Source of the DNA: JAJZNI01 sp035624785
GTDB lineage: Bacteria; Chloroflexota; Dormibacteria; Aeolococcales; Aeolococcaceae
DNA: 64,000 nt
NCBI GenBank assembly: GCA_035624785.1
Contig: DASPQV010000010.1
Location: 1 to 64,000 of the forward strand
Reading direction: 5' to 3'
Part shown: positions 36,319 through 45,143 of the stretch, piece after piece
Layout: each line of letters begins with the position of its first letter
How positions within the stretch are numbered: position 1 is the first letter of the stretch
Notes under the pieces: generated by a model
Told to the model about the DNA's origin: nothing
Seen by the model: the letters and a program-made list of their open reading frames with translations, nothing else
Databases searched by the model: none
Made by a program: the position numbers and the translations under genes

Positions 36319-37506
36319 TCACTCGCTGACGCAGGTGCCGTCGCCCACCGCTCCGGTCCGGCCCTGGGCCGCCTGGATCGCCGCGGTGACCTCCGAGGTC
36401 GCCAGGGCGTAACCCTCGTCGGCAACGGTCGTGCTCATCGCGAAGGTCACCCCGATCACCTGTCCGTTGAGGTTGACCACCGGCCCTCCGGAATCGCCGG
36501 GGATGACGTCGGCGCTGAGGACCACCGTCGACCGGGTCACGTAGCTGTCGTAGTAGATGTTCCAGGTGGTGGCGTTGATGGTGCCCCTCACCGCTGCGGG
36601 TGCCTCCGCCTCCGGGCCCCCCTCCGGGTACCCGATCACCGCTCCCTGGGTGCCGACCGCCGGGTTGCCGCCGGCGATCGCCAGAGGTGACAGACCCAGC
36701 CCGGGCACGCGGAGGATGGCGACGTCGACATCGGGGTCGAAGAGCACCACGGTCGCGTCGATGGCCCGTCCATCCGGGGTGCGGACCTGCTGGGTCTGGG
36801 AGCCGGCGACCACGTGGGCGTTGGTGAGCACGAGGTTGGGGCCGACCGGCCAGGCGGATCCGGCAACCGCCCCGTCCGGTCCGTCACACCCGTAGGCGAC
36901 CACCTGTGAGACCTCGGCCGACGCGGCCCGGACGCCGCTGGTGTCGATGTTGCTCGGAGGAATCTGATCGGGGAGATCGGGACTGAGCCCGGGGAAGGGG
37001 TTGGGCAGGGCATTGCTCTGCAGGAACTCCTCGACCTGGGCCAGGAAGGCGGGCGGCTCCGGGGCGATGTGGAGCAGGGCTCGTTCGATCGCCGAGCCGC
37101 TGATCTGCTGGTTGACCACCTGGAGCGTGCTGCTCGCGAACGTGAAGCCGATGAACCAGAAGACGAAGAGGACGCCGAAGGCGCTGGTCAGGCTGCCAGC
37201 CACCGAATCCCAGGTGGCCAGGCGGGTCCTCAGGGTGAGCGCCCGGGCTCGGTAGCCGAGCATGCTGCCGAGGCCCTCGATGATGAGCAGGACGGCCAGG
37301 AAGATGCCAACCGCGATCAGGGATTGGTTCGCGCTTCCCGGGGTGGGGGAGAGCAGCCGGGTGAGGGGTCTGGCGACCAGGGCGCCGACCACGCTTCCGA
37401 CCACCAATCCGAGCATTGCCAGCCCGCCCCAGGTGAGCCCCCGCCGGTAGCCGGAGAAGGCGAGCACGACGATGAGGGCGAGGATGATCAGGTCGAGCAG
37501 GTCCAT
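36319..37506 (-). CDS. MarP-like CvpA-fused membrane serine protease
   Basis: A 395-residue protein: four N-terminal helices of the CvpA/colicin-V-production type (LLDLIILALIVVLAFSGYRR through FVFWFIGFTFASS) followed by a trypsin-fold protease. The catalytic triad is visible: His in LTNAHVVAG (about 230), Asp in DPDVDVAILRVPG (about 257), Ser in IPGDSGGPVV (about 337). A Cys pair, YGCDGPDG and GTCVSE, could form the stabilising disulfide known in mycobacterial MarP. That homologue is a periplasmic protease for acid and oxidative stress survival. ATG 37506. Confidence 0.9.
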   Translation of the reverse strand: MDLLDLIILALIVVLAFSGYRRGLTWGGLAMLGLVVGSVVGALVARPLTRLLSPTPGSANQSLIAVGIFLAVLLIIEGLGSMLGYRARALTLRTRLATWDSVAGSLTSAFGVLFVFWFIGFTFASSTLQVVNQQISGSAIERALLHIAPEPPAFLAQVEEFLQSNALPNPFPGLSPDLPDQIPPSNIDTSGVRAASAEVSQVVAYGCDGPDGAVAGSAWPVGPNLVLTNAHVVAGSQTQQVRTPDGRAIDATVVLFDPDVDVAILRVPGLGLSPLAIAGGNPAVGTQGAVIGYPEGGPEAEAPAAVRGTINATTWNIYYDSYVTRSTVVLSADVIPGDSGGPVVNLNGQVIGVTFAMSTTVADEGYALATSEVTAAIQAAQGRTGAVGDGTCVSE

Positions 37507-37567
37507 CTTGGCCGAGTCTGACGGGTGAGGGCGCGCCCAGGAGGGCCGCACCCGGTCGACGGGCCGG

Positions 37568-38713
37568 TCAGGTGCCGACCGGGACGCCGAGCACCGACGC
37601 CAGGACCCCGATCAGCGCGGCGACCACCAGGCCGATGACGACGTTGCGGCGCAGGACGAGCATCCAGATCAGCGCCGCGCCCAGGACGCCCGCCTGCCAG
37701 ACCTGGGTGAGCGCCAGGCCGAGAGGGATCGCCGCCCCGGCGATGGCGCCGATGGCCGCCGGTCCGGCGCCGGTCAGGAACGCCTGGATCCCCAGATTGC
37801 TGCGCAGCCGTTCGAAGTGCCTGGCGCCGAGGAGCACAAAGGCGAAGGACGGGGAGAAGGCAACCAGGGCGGCGAGCAGCCCCCCGCCGAGCCCGGCCGC
37901 CGCATAGCCGACCACGGCCACCGTCTGGACAACCGGGCCGGGGGTGATCTGGCCCAGGGCGACGGCGTTGAGGAACTGTCCCCCGGTCATCCAGTGATAG
38001 ACGTGGACCACGTCGGTCTGCATCAGCGGGATGATCACGAAACCGCCGCCGTACGAGAGGGCGCCGACCTTGAACGCCTCCCAGACGAGCGCCCCGAGAC
38101 CGCCCGCAGCGGCTGCGACCGCCAGCACCGGGATCGACGCGAAGCTGTGGAGCCTCGCGGCCGGCTGGGGCCACAACTGCCGCACGCTCACCTCGGCGAC
38201 CCCCGCCGCCAAAAGGATGAGCACCAGGAAGGAGCCGATGGTGGCCGCCGCGGCAGCCCCGGCCGCGCCGTAGGCCAGCCAGCGGGCCTTCTCGGCCCGG
38301 CTGGAGCCGATCCGCCTCCAGCTGGCGGGCATCAAGCCGATGGCCGCATTCAGGGCGACGGCGGCGACCGCCGCGCCCGCTCCCGCGGCCGCACCCTGGA
38401 CCTCTCGCGGAGGATGGCTGGCCAGGAAGAGCGCGGAGAGCCCGAGGATGACGACCAACCCAGGGACGATGAAGCAGAGGCCGCCGACCAGCGCGCCGAC
38501 GATTCCGCGAAGCCGCCACGCGCAGAAGATGGCAAGCTGGGTCGACGCCGGGCCGGGCAGCAGGTTGGTCGCCGCGATGCCGTCTTCGAACTCGGTGGCG
38601 GAGATCCAACCGCGATCGGTCACGCAAAGACGGCGAAGCAGGGCGATGTGGGTGGGCGGACCTCCGAAGCCGATGCAGCCGATCCGGGTCCACTCACGGG
38701 CGATGGTGGGCAC
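37568..38713 (-). CDS. chrA: Chromate transporter (CHR family)
   Basis: A 381-residue two-domain CHR transporter, each half carrying the family motif: FGGPPTHIALLRRL in the first and YGGGFVIIPLMQTD in the second, with ITPGPVVQT and NLLPGPAST after each. About ten to twelve hydrophobic segments. CHR proteins expel chromate or move sulfate-like anions. GTG 38713 (GGAGG 10 nt upstream) fits family length better than a start at 38824. The assignment to chromate is by family only. Confidence 0.88.
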   Translation of the reverse strand: MPTIAREWTRIGCIGFGGPPTHIALLRRLCVTDRGWISATEFEDGIAATNLLPGPASTQLAIFCAWRLRGIVGALVGGLCFIVPGLVVILGLSALFLASHPPREVQGAAAGAGAAVAAVALNAAIGLMPASWRRIGSSRAEKARWLAYGAAGAAAAATIGSFLVLILLAAGVAEVSVRQLWPQPAARLHSFASIPVLAVAAAAGGLGALVWEAFKVGALSYGGGFVIIPLMQTDVVHVYHWMTGGQFLNAVALGQITPGPVVQTVAVVGYAAAGLGGGLLAALVAFSPSFAFVLLGARHFERLRSNLGIQAFLTGAGPAAIGAIAGAAIPLGLALTQVWQAGVLGAALIWMLVLRRNVVIGLVVAALIGVLASVLGVPVGT

Positions 38714-38912
38714 GGAGACACCGCCTCCACCTGGTGCCCGCACCTCCGGGTGCGCCGCTGATTCGGTCACGGCACCGATGGCGGGGTCGCCTGCCTCACC
38801 CTGAGGGCCCAGTTCGCCGCCCACTCGATTCTCAGCTCACCAGGCTACTCATCACGGCGGCTCGGCCGGCACCCCCTTGCCCCGCGCACCCATCCGGCTG
38901 CCAGCGAAGGCC

Positions 38913-39704
38913 TCAGCTGCGCAGGTAGGAAGCCCCGTTGACGTCCACGATGGTGCCGGTGCACTGCTCCGGAGCGGTGGCGAGGAAGAGGATCACCTGC
39001 GCGACCTCCTCGGGTCGGGCCACGCGTCCCATGGGCATCTGGGCCAGGATCTCCGCGCCCTGCGGGCTCCGAAGGTGATCGACGGTCATGCCGGTCTCCA
39101 CCCATCCCGGCGCCACCGTGAACACGTAGATCCGGTGCGGGGCCAGGGCTCGGGCGAGCGACTGGCCCATGGCGTTGAGGCCGGCCTTGCTGGCTCCGTA
39201 CGCCGGATGATCGGGCTCGCCGCGGAAGGCTCCCCGGGACGAGACGTTGATGATCCTGCCGCCGCGGCCCAGCATGCGGTCCACGGCGCACCAGCAGAGC
39301 CAGGCGGGACCGAGGAGGTTGACCTCGAGAGTACGGTGCCAGGCGTCCTGCCAGGCGTCGTAGCCGACGCCGGGAAGGCGGTGCTCCTGATAGATCCCGG
39401 CGTTGTTGATCAGGACGTCGAGGCCGCCGAGATGATCGGTCGCCTCATCCACGATGCGCTTCGCGGCAATGGGGTCAGCCACGTCACCGGCGACCAGGGC
39501 GTGGCCCGTCCCGGCGAGCGATTCCAACGTCTCCCGGGCGGCGGCCTCCTCATGGCGGTAGTGGACGGCGACCCGGGCGCCTCGTCGCGCGAACCCGATG
39601 GCGGCGGCGCGGCCGATGCCCCGAGAGGACCCGGTGATCAGGACGCGCTGGCCGGTGAGGCCGCTCTCCGCGAGATGGGCAGGCCCCTGGCTCTCCATGC
39701 TCAT
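38913..39704 (-). CDS. Short-chain dehydrogenase/reductase
   Basis: A 263-residue classical SDR: cofactor motif ITGSSRGIGRAAA (TGxxxGIG), LINNAGIY, catalytic Ser in IINVSSRGA and YxxxK in AYGASKAGLN, then VAPGWVETGM. HYRHEE after the second strand has an Arg typical of NADP(H) preference. The closest subgroup is FabG-like 3-oxoacyl-ACP reductases, but substrate is unassigned. ATG 39704 chosen; it is transcribed away from the tRNA-Pro gene. Confidence 0.88.
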   Translation of the reverse strand: MSMESQGPAHLAESGLTGQRVLITGSSRGIGRAAAIGFARRGARVAVHYRHEEAAARETLESLAGTGHALVAGDVADPIAAKRIVDEATDHLGGLDVLINNAGIYQEHRLPGVGYDAWQDAWHRTLEVNLLGPAWLCWCAVDRMLGRGGRIINVSSRGAFRGEPDHPAYGASKAGLNAMGQSLARALAPHRIYVFTVAPGWVETGMTVDHLRSPQGAEILAQMPMGRVARPEEVAQVILFLATAPEQCTGTIVDVNGASYLRS

Positions 39705-39915
39705 GACCACGGCATCGTAGCCAGCTGACCGGACCGTCCTGCCGGCGCGGCCTCCGCCCGTGCTGGTCACCAGCGCCTGCGGGGCGGCGGGCAAGCTGAG
39801 GTGGCCAGCGCTCACCCGGGCGTCATAATGGTGCGATCGGGCTGAAACCAACGCTCGCCGTGCCGTCGAAAGGCAGTTTCTCAGGGGCGAGCGAAGCAGC
39901 CCGATTGATCACCGT

Positions 39916-39991
39916 CGGGGCGTGGCGCAGCTGGTAGCGCGCTTGCTTTGGGAGCAAGAGGTCCCCGGTTCAAATCCGGGCGCCCCGACCA
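39916..39991 (+). tRNA. tRNA-Pro (anticodon TGG), CCA encoded
   Basis: A 76-nt cloverleaf: acceptor CGGGGCG pairs with CGCCCCG; the anticodon stem CTTGC/GCAAG encloses TTTGGGA (anticodon TGG); the T arm CCCGG-TTCAAAT-CCGGG is perfect; discriminator A and CCA are encoded. The 3' half recurs at 48138-48182, marking this gene as a likely integration site. Confidence 0.97.
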
Positions 39992-40251
39992 CTACATCGC
40001 GGGAAATCGCTTCAGTATCAACGACTTCGCGGTGTTCAGAGTCGATGATAAGGTCGCCTGAAAGGGGGTGGTCACCCGGCCGACTGAGTGCCGGCCGGGG
40101 GAGGGTATCCGACACGGGGCTGCCCATTGGCGATGCGACCGGGGAGTGGCCGGGAACCTGGACGGTAAGGGCGCCACGCGGGTTGGTCCGGGGTGCCCTC
40201 GAAGGCGAATGGGCTGTGGCCCGCGCCATCGAGCCGTCCCCAGCTTGAGGG
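39940..40251. repeat. Long imperfect repeat, left copy (tRNA-Pro 3' half plus flank)
   Basis: From the tRNA anticodon arm to about 40251 the sequence reappears at 48128-48440. The first ~45 bp (TTGGGAGCAAGAGGTCCCCG onward) are identical; the flank is about 70-80% identical with small indels, sharing CAATATCAACGA-like, CTGCCCA-TGGCGATGCGACCG and GCGCCACGCGGGTTGGTCCG blocks. The sequence is noncoding. Confidence 0.8.
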
Positions 40252-40589
40252 CGGGCGGAGGAGGGGAGACGCTACGGGATTCAAATGAGGTCAACGGCTG
40301 GGGGGTCAGGCCGGGCGTAGGGCCGACGGGCCCACACCTTCGGATCCGGATGCAGATCTCCCGAAGTGTCCGCACCCTGGGCGCGATCCAAGTGGCTGGG
40401 TGGTGGCTCGCCGCTACGCAAACGGCGAGTCCCTGGGCAACCTCTGCCGGGCAGCTCCGCTGGCTTGTCGATCGGCCTGGAGCGATTTGAGCCGGTTCAC
40501 GAGGCGCCGAGCCCGCGGGCGGCAGGGCAGCCAGGTGGTTGATGCAGTCAGAGGGATCGACATCCACGACTGGCGAGAGGCCGAGGCCG

Positions 40590-40711
40590 TACCGTTGTCG
40601 CAGCGGATGAACGGTGGGGCGCCTCGCTGGGCATAAACCTTGTCGAGGAAAGTGACCACCTCGTGGGCGGTGATGGAGCGGCCAATGCGCAAAGCCAGGG
40701 GTGTCTGGCAT
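40590..40711 (-). pseudogene. IS3-type transposase (integrase core) relic
   Basis: A minus-strand piece reads ALRIGRSITAHEVV and FLDKVYAQRGAPPFIRCDNG, the middle of an IS3-family OrfB DDE domain ending at the second catalytic Asp (DNG). The sequence before and after leaves the family, and the DDE first Asp and final Glu are missing. An inert fragment just right of the tRNA-Pro repeat. Confidence 0.6.
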
Positions 40712-40832
40712 CGCGCCGCGGAGCTACAGGAGCACGGGAATTCCGGTCATTTCTCCGCTTGATGAACATCTCCGTCAGAGCCCGTTGATGTCGACGCATA
40801 TCTTCTCGAAAGCACGGGTATTCGCCATCACG

Positions 40833-41678
40833 TTATCCTGCTGGCTGCACCGAGATGTCGCCCGACACTGTGGTGACCGCGATCAAGTGGGTGGACGAGG
40901 GGTCCGTGGGAACGCCAATGGTGGTGGCCCCCGTGGTGCTGTGCGCGGTGACCAGGTATGGCAAACTCGGGGCGGGAACCGTCACCAGCACGCTGCCCGA
41001 GGTGACATTTACCCACACGTTGGACGGCGCCGTCGAGAAGCCGAGGGAGACGGCGCCGGAGACGTCGCTGGCCTTGACCCTGGAAGCGCCCAGGGTCCTC
41101 CCTCTGATTGTGCCGGAGATGGTGTTGAGCGTAGCCGTGCCGCCGATATCGCTGACCGTCTGGCCGCCTGACGTCGACTGCAATGAGACGCCATGCAGGC
41201 CGATCGCGGTGATGTTGCCGGATACCGTCGACAGTGAGATGTCATGCAGGCCAGTCGCGGTGATGTTGCCGGACACAGTCGAAGCGGTGACCGCAAGCTG
41301 GGGAGGGACCTTCACGGTGAGGTGGGCGGAGCAGGCGTCGACGACGAGCCATGACCAGGGGCAGGACACGTCAATCGACACTCCTGCACCGGATCTGGTG
41401 ATCGTGACGGTGGGCTGGAGGAGATGGTAGTCGACGGCGCCGCTGACGTGCACCTGGTCATCTCCGCTGGGCATGAAGCTGAGGTCGCCGGCCACGATCG
41501 TGGCGGAGACGGCGTTCTCAGACGCTGGCAGGGTGCGGTCCACGGAGATCTTGTCGCTGACGCCAAGGGCCACGACGTTCAGGGTGCCCCAGGCGATCAT
41601 GCACAGGGCGATAGTCACGCCGACAGTCAGGGCGACGATCCGGCCGGTGATGAGTCGTTTGGGGGAGGACATGGGCAT
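40833..41678 (-). CDS. DUF4097-like beta-repeat membrane-anchored protein
   Basis: A 281-residue protein: an N-terminal membrane helix (IVALTVGVTIALCMIAWG, about residues 11-30), then an extracytoplasmic region of short repeated beta strands. The repeats are easy to see: STVSGNITATGLHDISL, STVSGNITAIGLHGVSL, STSGGQTVSDIG, NTISGTIRG, SDVSGAVSLG and TTVSGDISV. The SGxI turn every 15-20 residues indicates a right-handed beta-helix as in the DUF4097/putative-adhesin family, often linked to envelope-stress loci. ATG 41678 starts 10 residues before the helix. It sits alone in the tRNA-Pro island. Confidence 0.75.
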   Translation of the reverse strand: MPMSSPKRLITGRIVALTVGVTIALCMIAWGTLNVVALGVSDKISVDRTLPASENAVSATIVAGDLSFMPSGDDQVHVSGAVDYHLLQPTVTITRSGAGVSIDVSCPWSWLVVDACSAHLTVKVPPQLAVTASTVSGNITATGLHDISLSTVSGNITAIGLHGVSLQSTSGGQTVSDIGGTATLNTISGTIRGRTLGASRVKASDVSGAVSLGFSTAPSNVWVNVTSGSVLVTVPAPSLPYLVTAHSTTGATTIGVPTDPSSTHLIAVTTVSGDISVQPAG

Positions 41679-42161
41679 GCCAACCTTGGGTTGACGCAGT
41701 GAGGGGCTTCGGCGAAGCACCCGCCGGTGTTGCTCTTCTGCTTGCCTCACGCGTCCGTTGACGGATGTCATCATCATCGCCGGGCAGACCACGTCGAACC
41801 ACGATCCAAAGGGGCAGATCGACATCAATCTTTAGTAGGGGGTGCGCCGACCGGGAGTCACGCCCCGCCCCCGGATTCAGCGGCGCGCGCCCGCCGTCTC
41901 CCGTTCGGATGTGCGGGTCCGAATTCGAAGGCAGCTCGGTCGGTCGAAGAGGAGTAGTCGGGGAACAATCTCTTCCTACTCCCTGGGGTTGAGATCGACG
42001 CCACCTCCATCACCGTGGCCCACCCCAGTGTTCTGCCACGATCATCCGGATTGAACGCTGCTATCGCCACGGAAGCGCTGTATCCGGAGCAAACGACCAA
42101 GGGTATCGGCAAGGCGGGTGATCCGCCGATAATCGCGCCGATGGCGCCCCCGTCCGGTCGT
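41679..42161. other. Intergenic region, no gene recognised
   Basis: Nothing convincing on either strand. It contains several short basic open frames of poor composition between the DUF4097-like gene and the LuxR relic. Confidence 0.5.
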
Positions 42162-42510
42162 CACTCAGAGGCACCGGTTCCTCTGGTGGGCACCAAGATT
42201 CGCGCCCCAGTACCGGTAGCTGGCTACCACGAGCGCCGGAGGCTGAGCGGCCGGCTTGACGCGGCGCTGGGCGACACCATCCGCTGACCCTCCTGTCCGC
42301 ACCGCCAGGCTTTGGGAAGACTGTGGCGGTTGCCAGCTGGCTCGCGGCTCGGGGTGTGCCCTACGCGTGGCTGTCGCTCGATGCGGGCGACAACGACCTC
42401 GCCCGGGTCGCACGGTACCTCGCTGCGGCGCTCCGAGGGGCCCGGCCGACGATGGGCACGGGGATGGCAGCCCTCCTTGGTCCTGGGACGAACACGACAG
42501 GATCGCGCTG
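42162..42510 (+). pseudogene. LuxR large ATP-binding (MalT-like) regulator relic
   Basis: The first ~110 codons of a MalT-like regulator in two frames: PLVGTKIRAPVPVAGYHERR to about 42275, then, one base shifted, LTLLSAPPGFGKTVAVASWL (Walker A) and YAWLSLDAGDNDLARVARYL. It lines up with the N-terminus of the intact regulator at 56456 (VSAPPGFGKTTALVDWL, AWLSLDEADNDPVRFVRYL). After about 42450 it ends abruptly, and the rest of the ~700-residue gene is gone. Confidence 0.75.
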
Positions 42511-42515
42511 AGGAA

Positions 42516-43784
42516 TCACCCGATTGCGGTGTGAGGCAACGCGGTGCGCCGACTACGCCGTAAGCCGGTGATTCTCCCCCCGTGTGTGCGCACTGCGTTG
42601 ACTGCGCGTCGGACCGCCCAAGCGAGCGCAAAGCAGATCACGATTCCGGTCGATGCGACCACTGCAAACTTGACCTCGCCGGGCCATGCCAAGCGCCTGA
42701 GACCAAGCTCGAGCAGGGTGAGCACCGGAAGCTGGAGAAAGAAAGCTGCGTAGGAGTCGCGGCTCAGTGCACGGACCAGCCGGCCGGACCAGCGAGCGGC
42801 CTGGCGGAAAAGGTCGATCATGGCGAGCGACCACCCCACTGCCACCACACCCCAGGCGACCGCGAACACCGCCACCTGCCACTGCCAGCCCGCGACAGAG
42901 ACGTACGGCGGTTGGCTGGACCTGTATGCGATGAACAGCCACGCAACGTAGGCGACGGCTGGCAACGGCGCCAGCCAACATGCCCGGCGGATCGACGCGG
43001 AGGGCCGCTCAGTGAGCCAGGCACGTTCGCCGGCCAGGAGGCCGACGGCGAAAACGCCCGCAAGCTGTGGCCACTCCCAGAGGTGGAGGTCAAGTGGCTG
43101 CACTGATCCGAGTGGGAAGGGGAGCCAAACCAGGAAGGTGAGGGCGGCGATCAGCGCGGTGGCGCCTACGAGGTGCCGCATCTGCAGGGGCGTGGGCCCT
43201 GTTTCCCTGGCCGGCCGAATCCAGCGCCAGCCGGCGTAGCACAGCGTGAAGAACAGCAGCACCGCCACAAACCACATCTGGTCGGGTTCGAGGTGCTGCA
43301 GCTGCCATTGCAGGATTCCCGGCAGCGTCGCCGGGTACCCGATCACCTCGAGGATCACCCACACGACGGCTGGGACGACCACGACCACGGTGGCCAGGTA
43401 CGGCACGCCGAGGCGGATCAGCCGATCGCGCAGGAACCTACCGGTGCCCTTGCGAGCCAGCGCTCGCGGGGTGAACAGGCCGGCGACGAGCATGAACGTC
43501 TCGAGCGCGAAGAGGATGCCGACCACGCCCGGCGCCGACAGCACATTCTGCGCGACCGGGCTCAACGTGGGCTCCGTATAGAGGCCCGTGCCGACCGCGC
43601 CATAGGTTGCGGCCGCGTGATAGAAGATGATGCCGGCGATCAGCACCCACTTCAAGTTGTCCAGGTAGACAAGGCGCGTGCGTCCGGAGATGGCTTGGAC
43701 GCCTGCGAGCTCGACGCTGAGCTTGGCCGCGGGGGCCGCCACTCGCGGTGGCCTGTCGGGAAACCCTATCGACATAGTGGCCAT
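42516..43784 (-). CDS. Acyltransferase-3 family membrane protein
   Basis: A 422-residue integral membrane protein with about ten helices, of the acyltransferase-3 (OafA/NodX-like) type that O-acylates surface sugars or lipids. RLVYLDNLKWVLIAGIIFYH carries the conserved His after helix 1, FMLVAGLFTPRAL the FxxSG-like loop, and GRFLRDRLIRLGVPYL the Arg-rich R/K motif. It overlaps the upstream paralogue by 19 bp (43766-43784) and is about half identical to it along its length. Confidence 0.8.
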   Translation of the reverse strand: MATMSIGFPDRPPRVAAPAAKLSVELAGVQAISGRTRLVYLDNLKWVLIAGIIFYHAAATYGAVGTGLYTEPTLSPVAQNVLSAPGVVGILFALETFMLVAGLFTPRALARKGTGRFLRDRLIRLGVPYLATVVVVVPAVVWVILEVIGYPATLPGILQWQLQHLEPDQMWFVAVLLFFTLCYAGWRWIRPARETGPTPLQMRHLVGATALIAALTFLVWLPFPLGSVQPLDLHLWEWPQLAGVFAVGLLAGERAWLTERPSASIRRACWLAPLPAVAYVAWLFIAYRSSQPPYVSVAGWQWQVAVFAVAWGVVAVGWSLAMIDLFRQAARWSGRLVRALSRDSYAAFFLQLPVLTLLELGLRRLAWPGEVKFAVVASTGIVICFALAWAVRRAVNAVRTHGGRITGLRRSRRTALPHTAIG

Positions 43785-45085
43785 GCCTGTCCTTCCTGTC
43801 TCATGCGATCAAGGGCCGATCCGCGGCTGAGGTTCGGCTGCGAGCCTGTCGTTCTCCACTGCCGTCCGCGGGCGGCGCTGCGTGTCCGGCGGGCCGCCCA
43901 GGCAAGCGTGAAGGAGATCACGATGCCGGCCGGCGCCGTCAGTGCCAGCTTGACCTCGCCCGGCCACCTGAAGCGCCATAGGGCGAGCTCGAGGGTGGTC
44001 AGCACCGGCAGCTGGAGGAAGTACGCTCCGTACGAGGCCCGGCCGAGCGCACGGACGAGCCGGCCGCTCCAAGCCCCGATCTGGCGAAAGAGGTCGATCA
44101 TGGCGAGCGAACCGGCCACTGCCACCACACCCTCCGCAGCGGCTGCGGCCGCTGCCTGCCAGTGCCAGCCACCTGCGAAGAGCGCCATGCCCGACCCCGA
44201 CGACATGTCCGATCCCGACACGGCGACGATCGCGAAGAGAACCCCGACAGTGACAGGCGCTGCCACCCAGCATGCCCGGCGGATCAGTCTGGAAGGTCTC
44301 CTGGCGAGCCAGCCGCGCTCCCCGGCCAGCACGCCCATGGCGAAGAGGACCGCCAACTGCGGCCACTGCCAGAGATGGGCGTCAAGGGGTTGAAATGAGC
44401 CCACCGGGAAGGCGAGGCGTATTGCAAAGGACAGCACCGCAATCAGGGCCGCTGCCAGGAGGAGGTGCCGCATTTGAAACGCCTCGTCCCTGGGTTCTCT
44501 CGGTGGTCGGGCCCAGCGCCATACGGCGTAGCCCAGGGTGAAGAGCAGCAGCACGGCCATGAACCACATCGGGCCGGGGACGAGCCACCGAAGCTGCCAC
44601 TGCACGAAAGCGGACAGCGTCAGCGGGTAGCCGGTCACAGCCACGATCATCCACACCACTAATGGGTAAACGACCACCACAGCGACCACGACCGGCGCGC
44701 CGAGGCGGAGCAGCCGGTCTCGGAGGAACTTCGCGCTGCCCTTCCTCACGAACGACATCGGGGTCAGGAGGCCAGCGACGAGCATGAACGTCCCAAGGGC
44801 GAAGAGGTCGCCGGCCTCGGTCAGCACCGACACGATGGCCTTGGTCACCGAGCCCAGCGAGGGCTCGACGTACGGCCACGAGCCGATCGCGCCGTAGGCT
44901 GTCGCCGCGTGGCTGACAATGACGCCAGCGATCAGCACCCACTTCAGATTGTCCAGGTGCGAGAGGCGGGCGCTCGCCCCCGGCTGCCCTGCCATCCTTG
45001 CTGCTCCGTGACCGTCGCTGGCCTGGGCACCTGTACTGTCTACCGCCTGGGTGACCCCCGGCTCAAAGGTTAGTGCGACAGGCAT
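43766..45085 (-). CDS. Acyltransferase-3 family membrane protein (paralogue)
   Basis: A 439-residue paralogue of the downstream gene: SHLDNLKWVLIAGVIVSHAA, GTFMLVAGLLTPMSFVRKG, KFLRDRLLRLGAPVVVAVVV, and the same ending MIDLFRQ...SGRLVRALGR. A tandem duplication with overlapping frames. ATG 45085 was chosen because GGAG lies about 10 nt upstream; a GTG/ATG at 45118 is in frame. Both probably move acyl groups across the membrane onto an extracellular acceptor; neighbouring lipoprotein esterase could remove them. Confidence 0.8.
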   Translation of the reverse strand: MPVALTFEPGVTQAVDSTGAQASDGHGAARMAGQPGASARLSHLDNLKWVLIAGVIVSHAATAYGAIGSWPYVEPSLGSVTKAIVSVLTEAGDLFALGTFMLVAGLLTPMSFVRKGSAKFLRDRLLRLGAPVVVAVVVVYPLVVWMIVAVTGYPLTLSAFVQWQLRWLVPGPMWFMAVLLLFTLGYAVWRWARPPREPRDEAFQMRHLLLAAALIAVLSFAIRLAFPVGSFQPLDAHLWQWPQLAVLFAMGVLAGERGWLARRPSRLIRRACWVAAPVTVGVLFAIVAVSGSDMSSGSGMALFAGGWHWQAAAAAAAEGVVAVAGSLAMIDLFRQIGAWSGRLVRALGRASYGAYFLQLPVLTTLELALWRFRWPGEVKLALTAPAGIVISFTLAWAARRTRSAARGRQWRTTGSQPNLSRGSALDRMRQEGQAWPLCR

Positions 45086-45143
45086 ATCACGCACTCCAAT
45101 CCGCTCACGTGACGCCACTTGTGCTTTCAGGCTGGATACAGCC

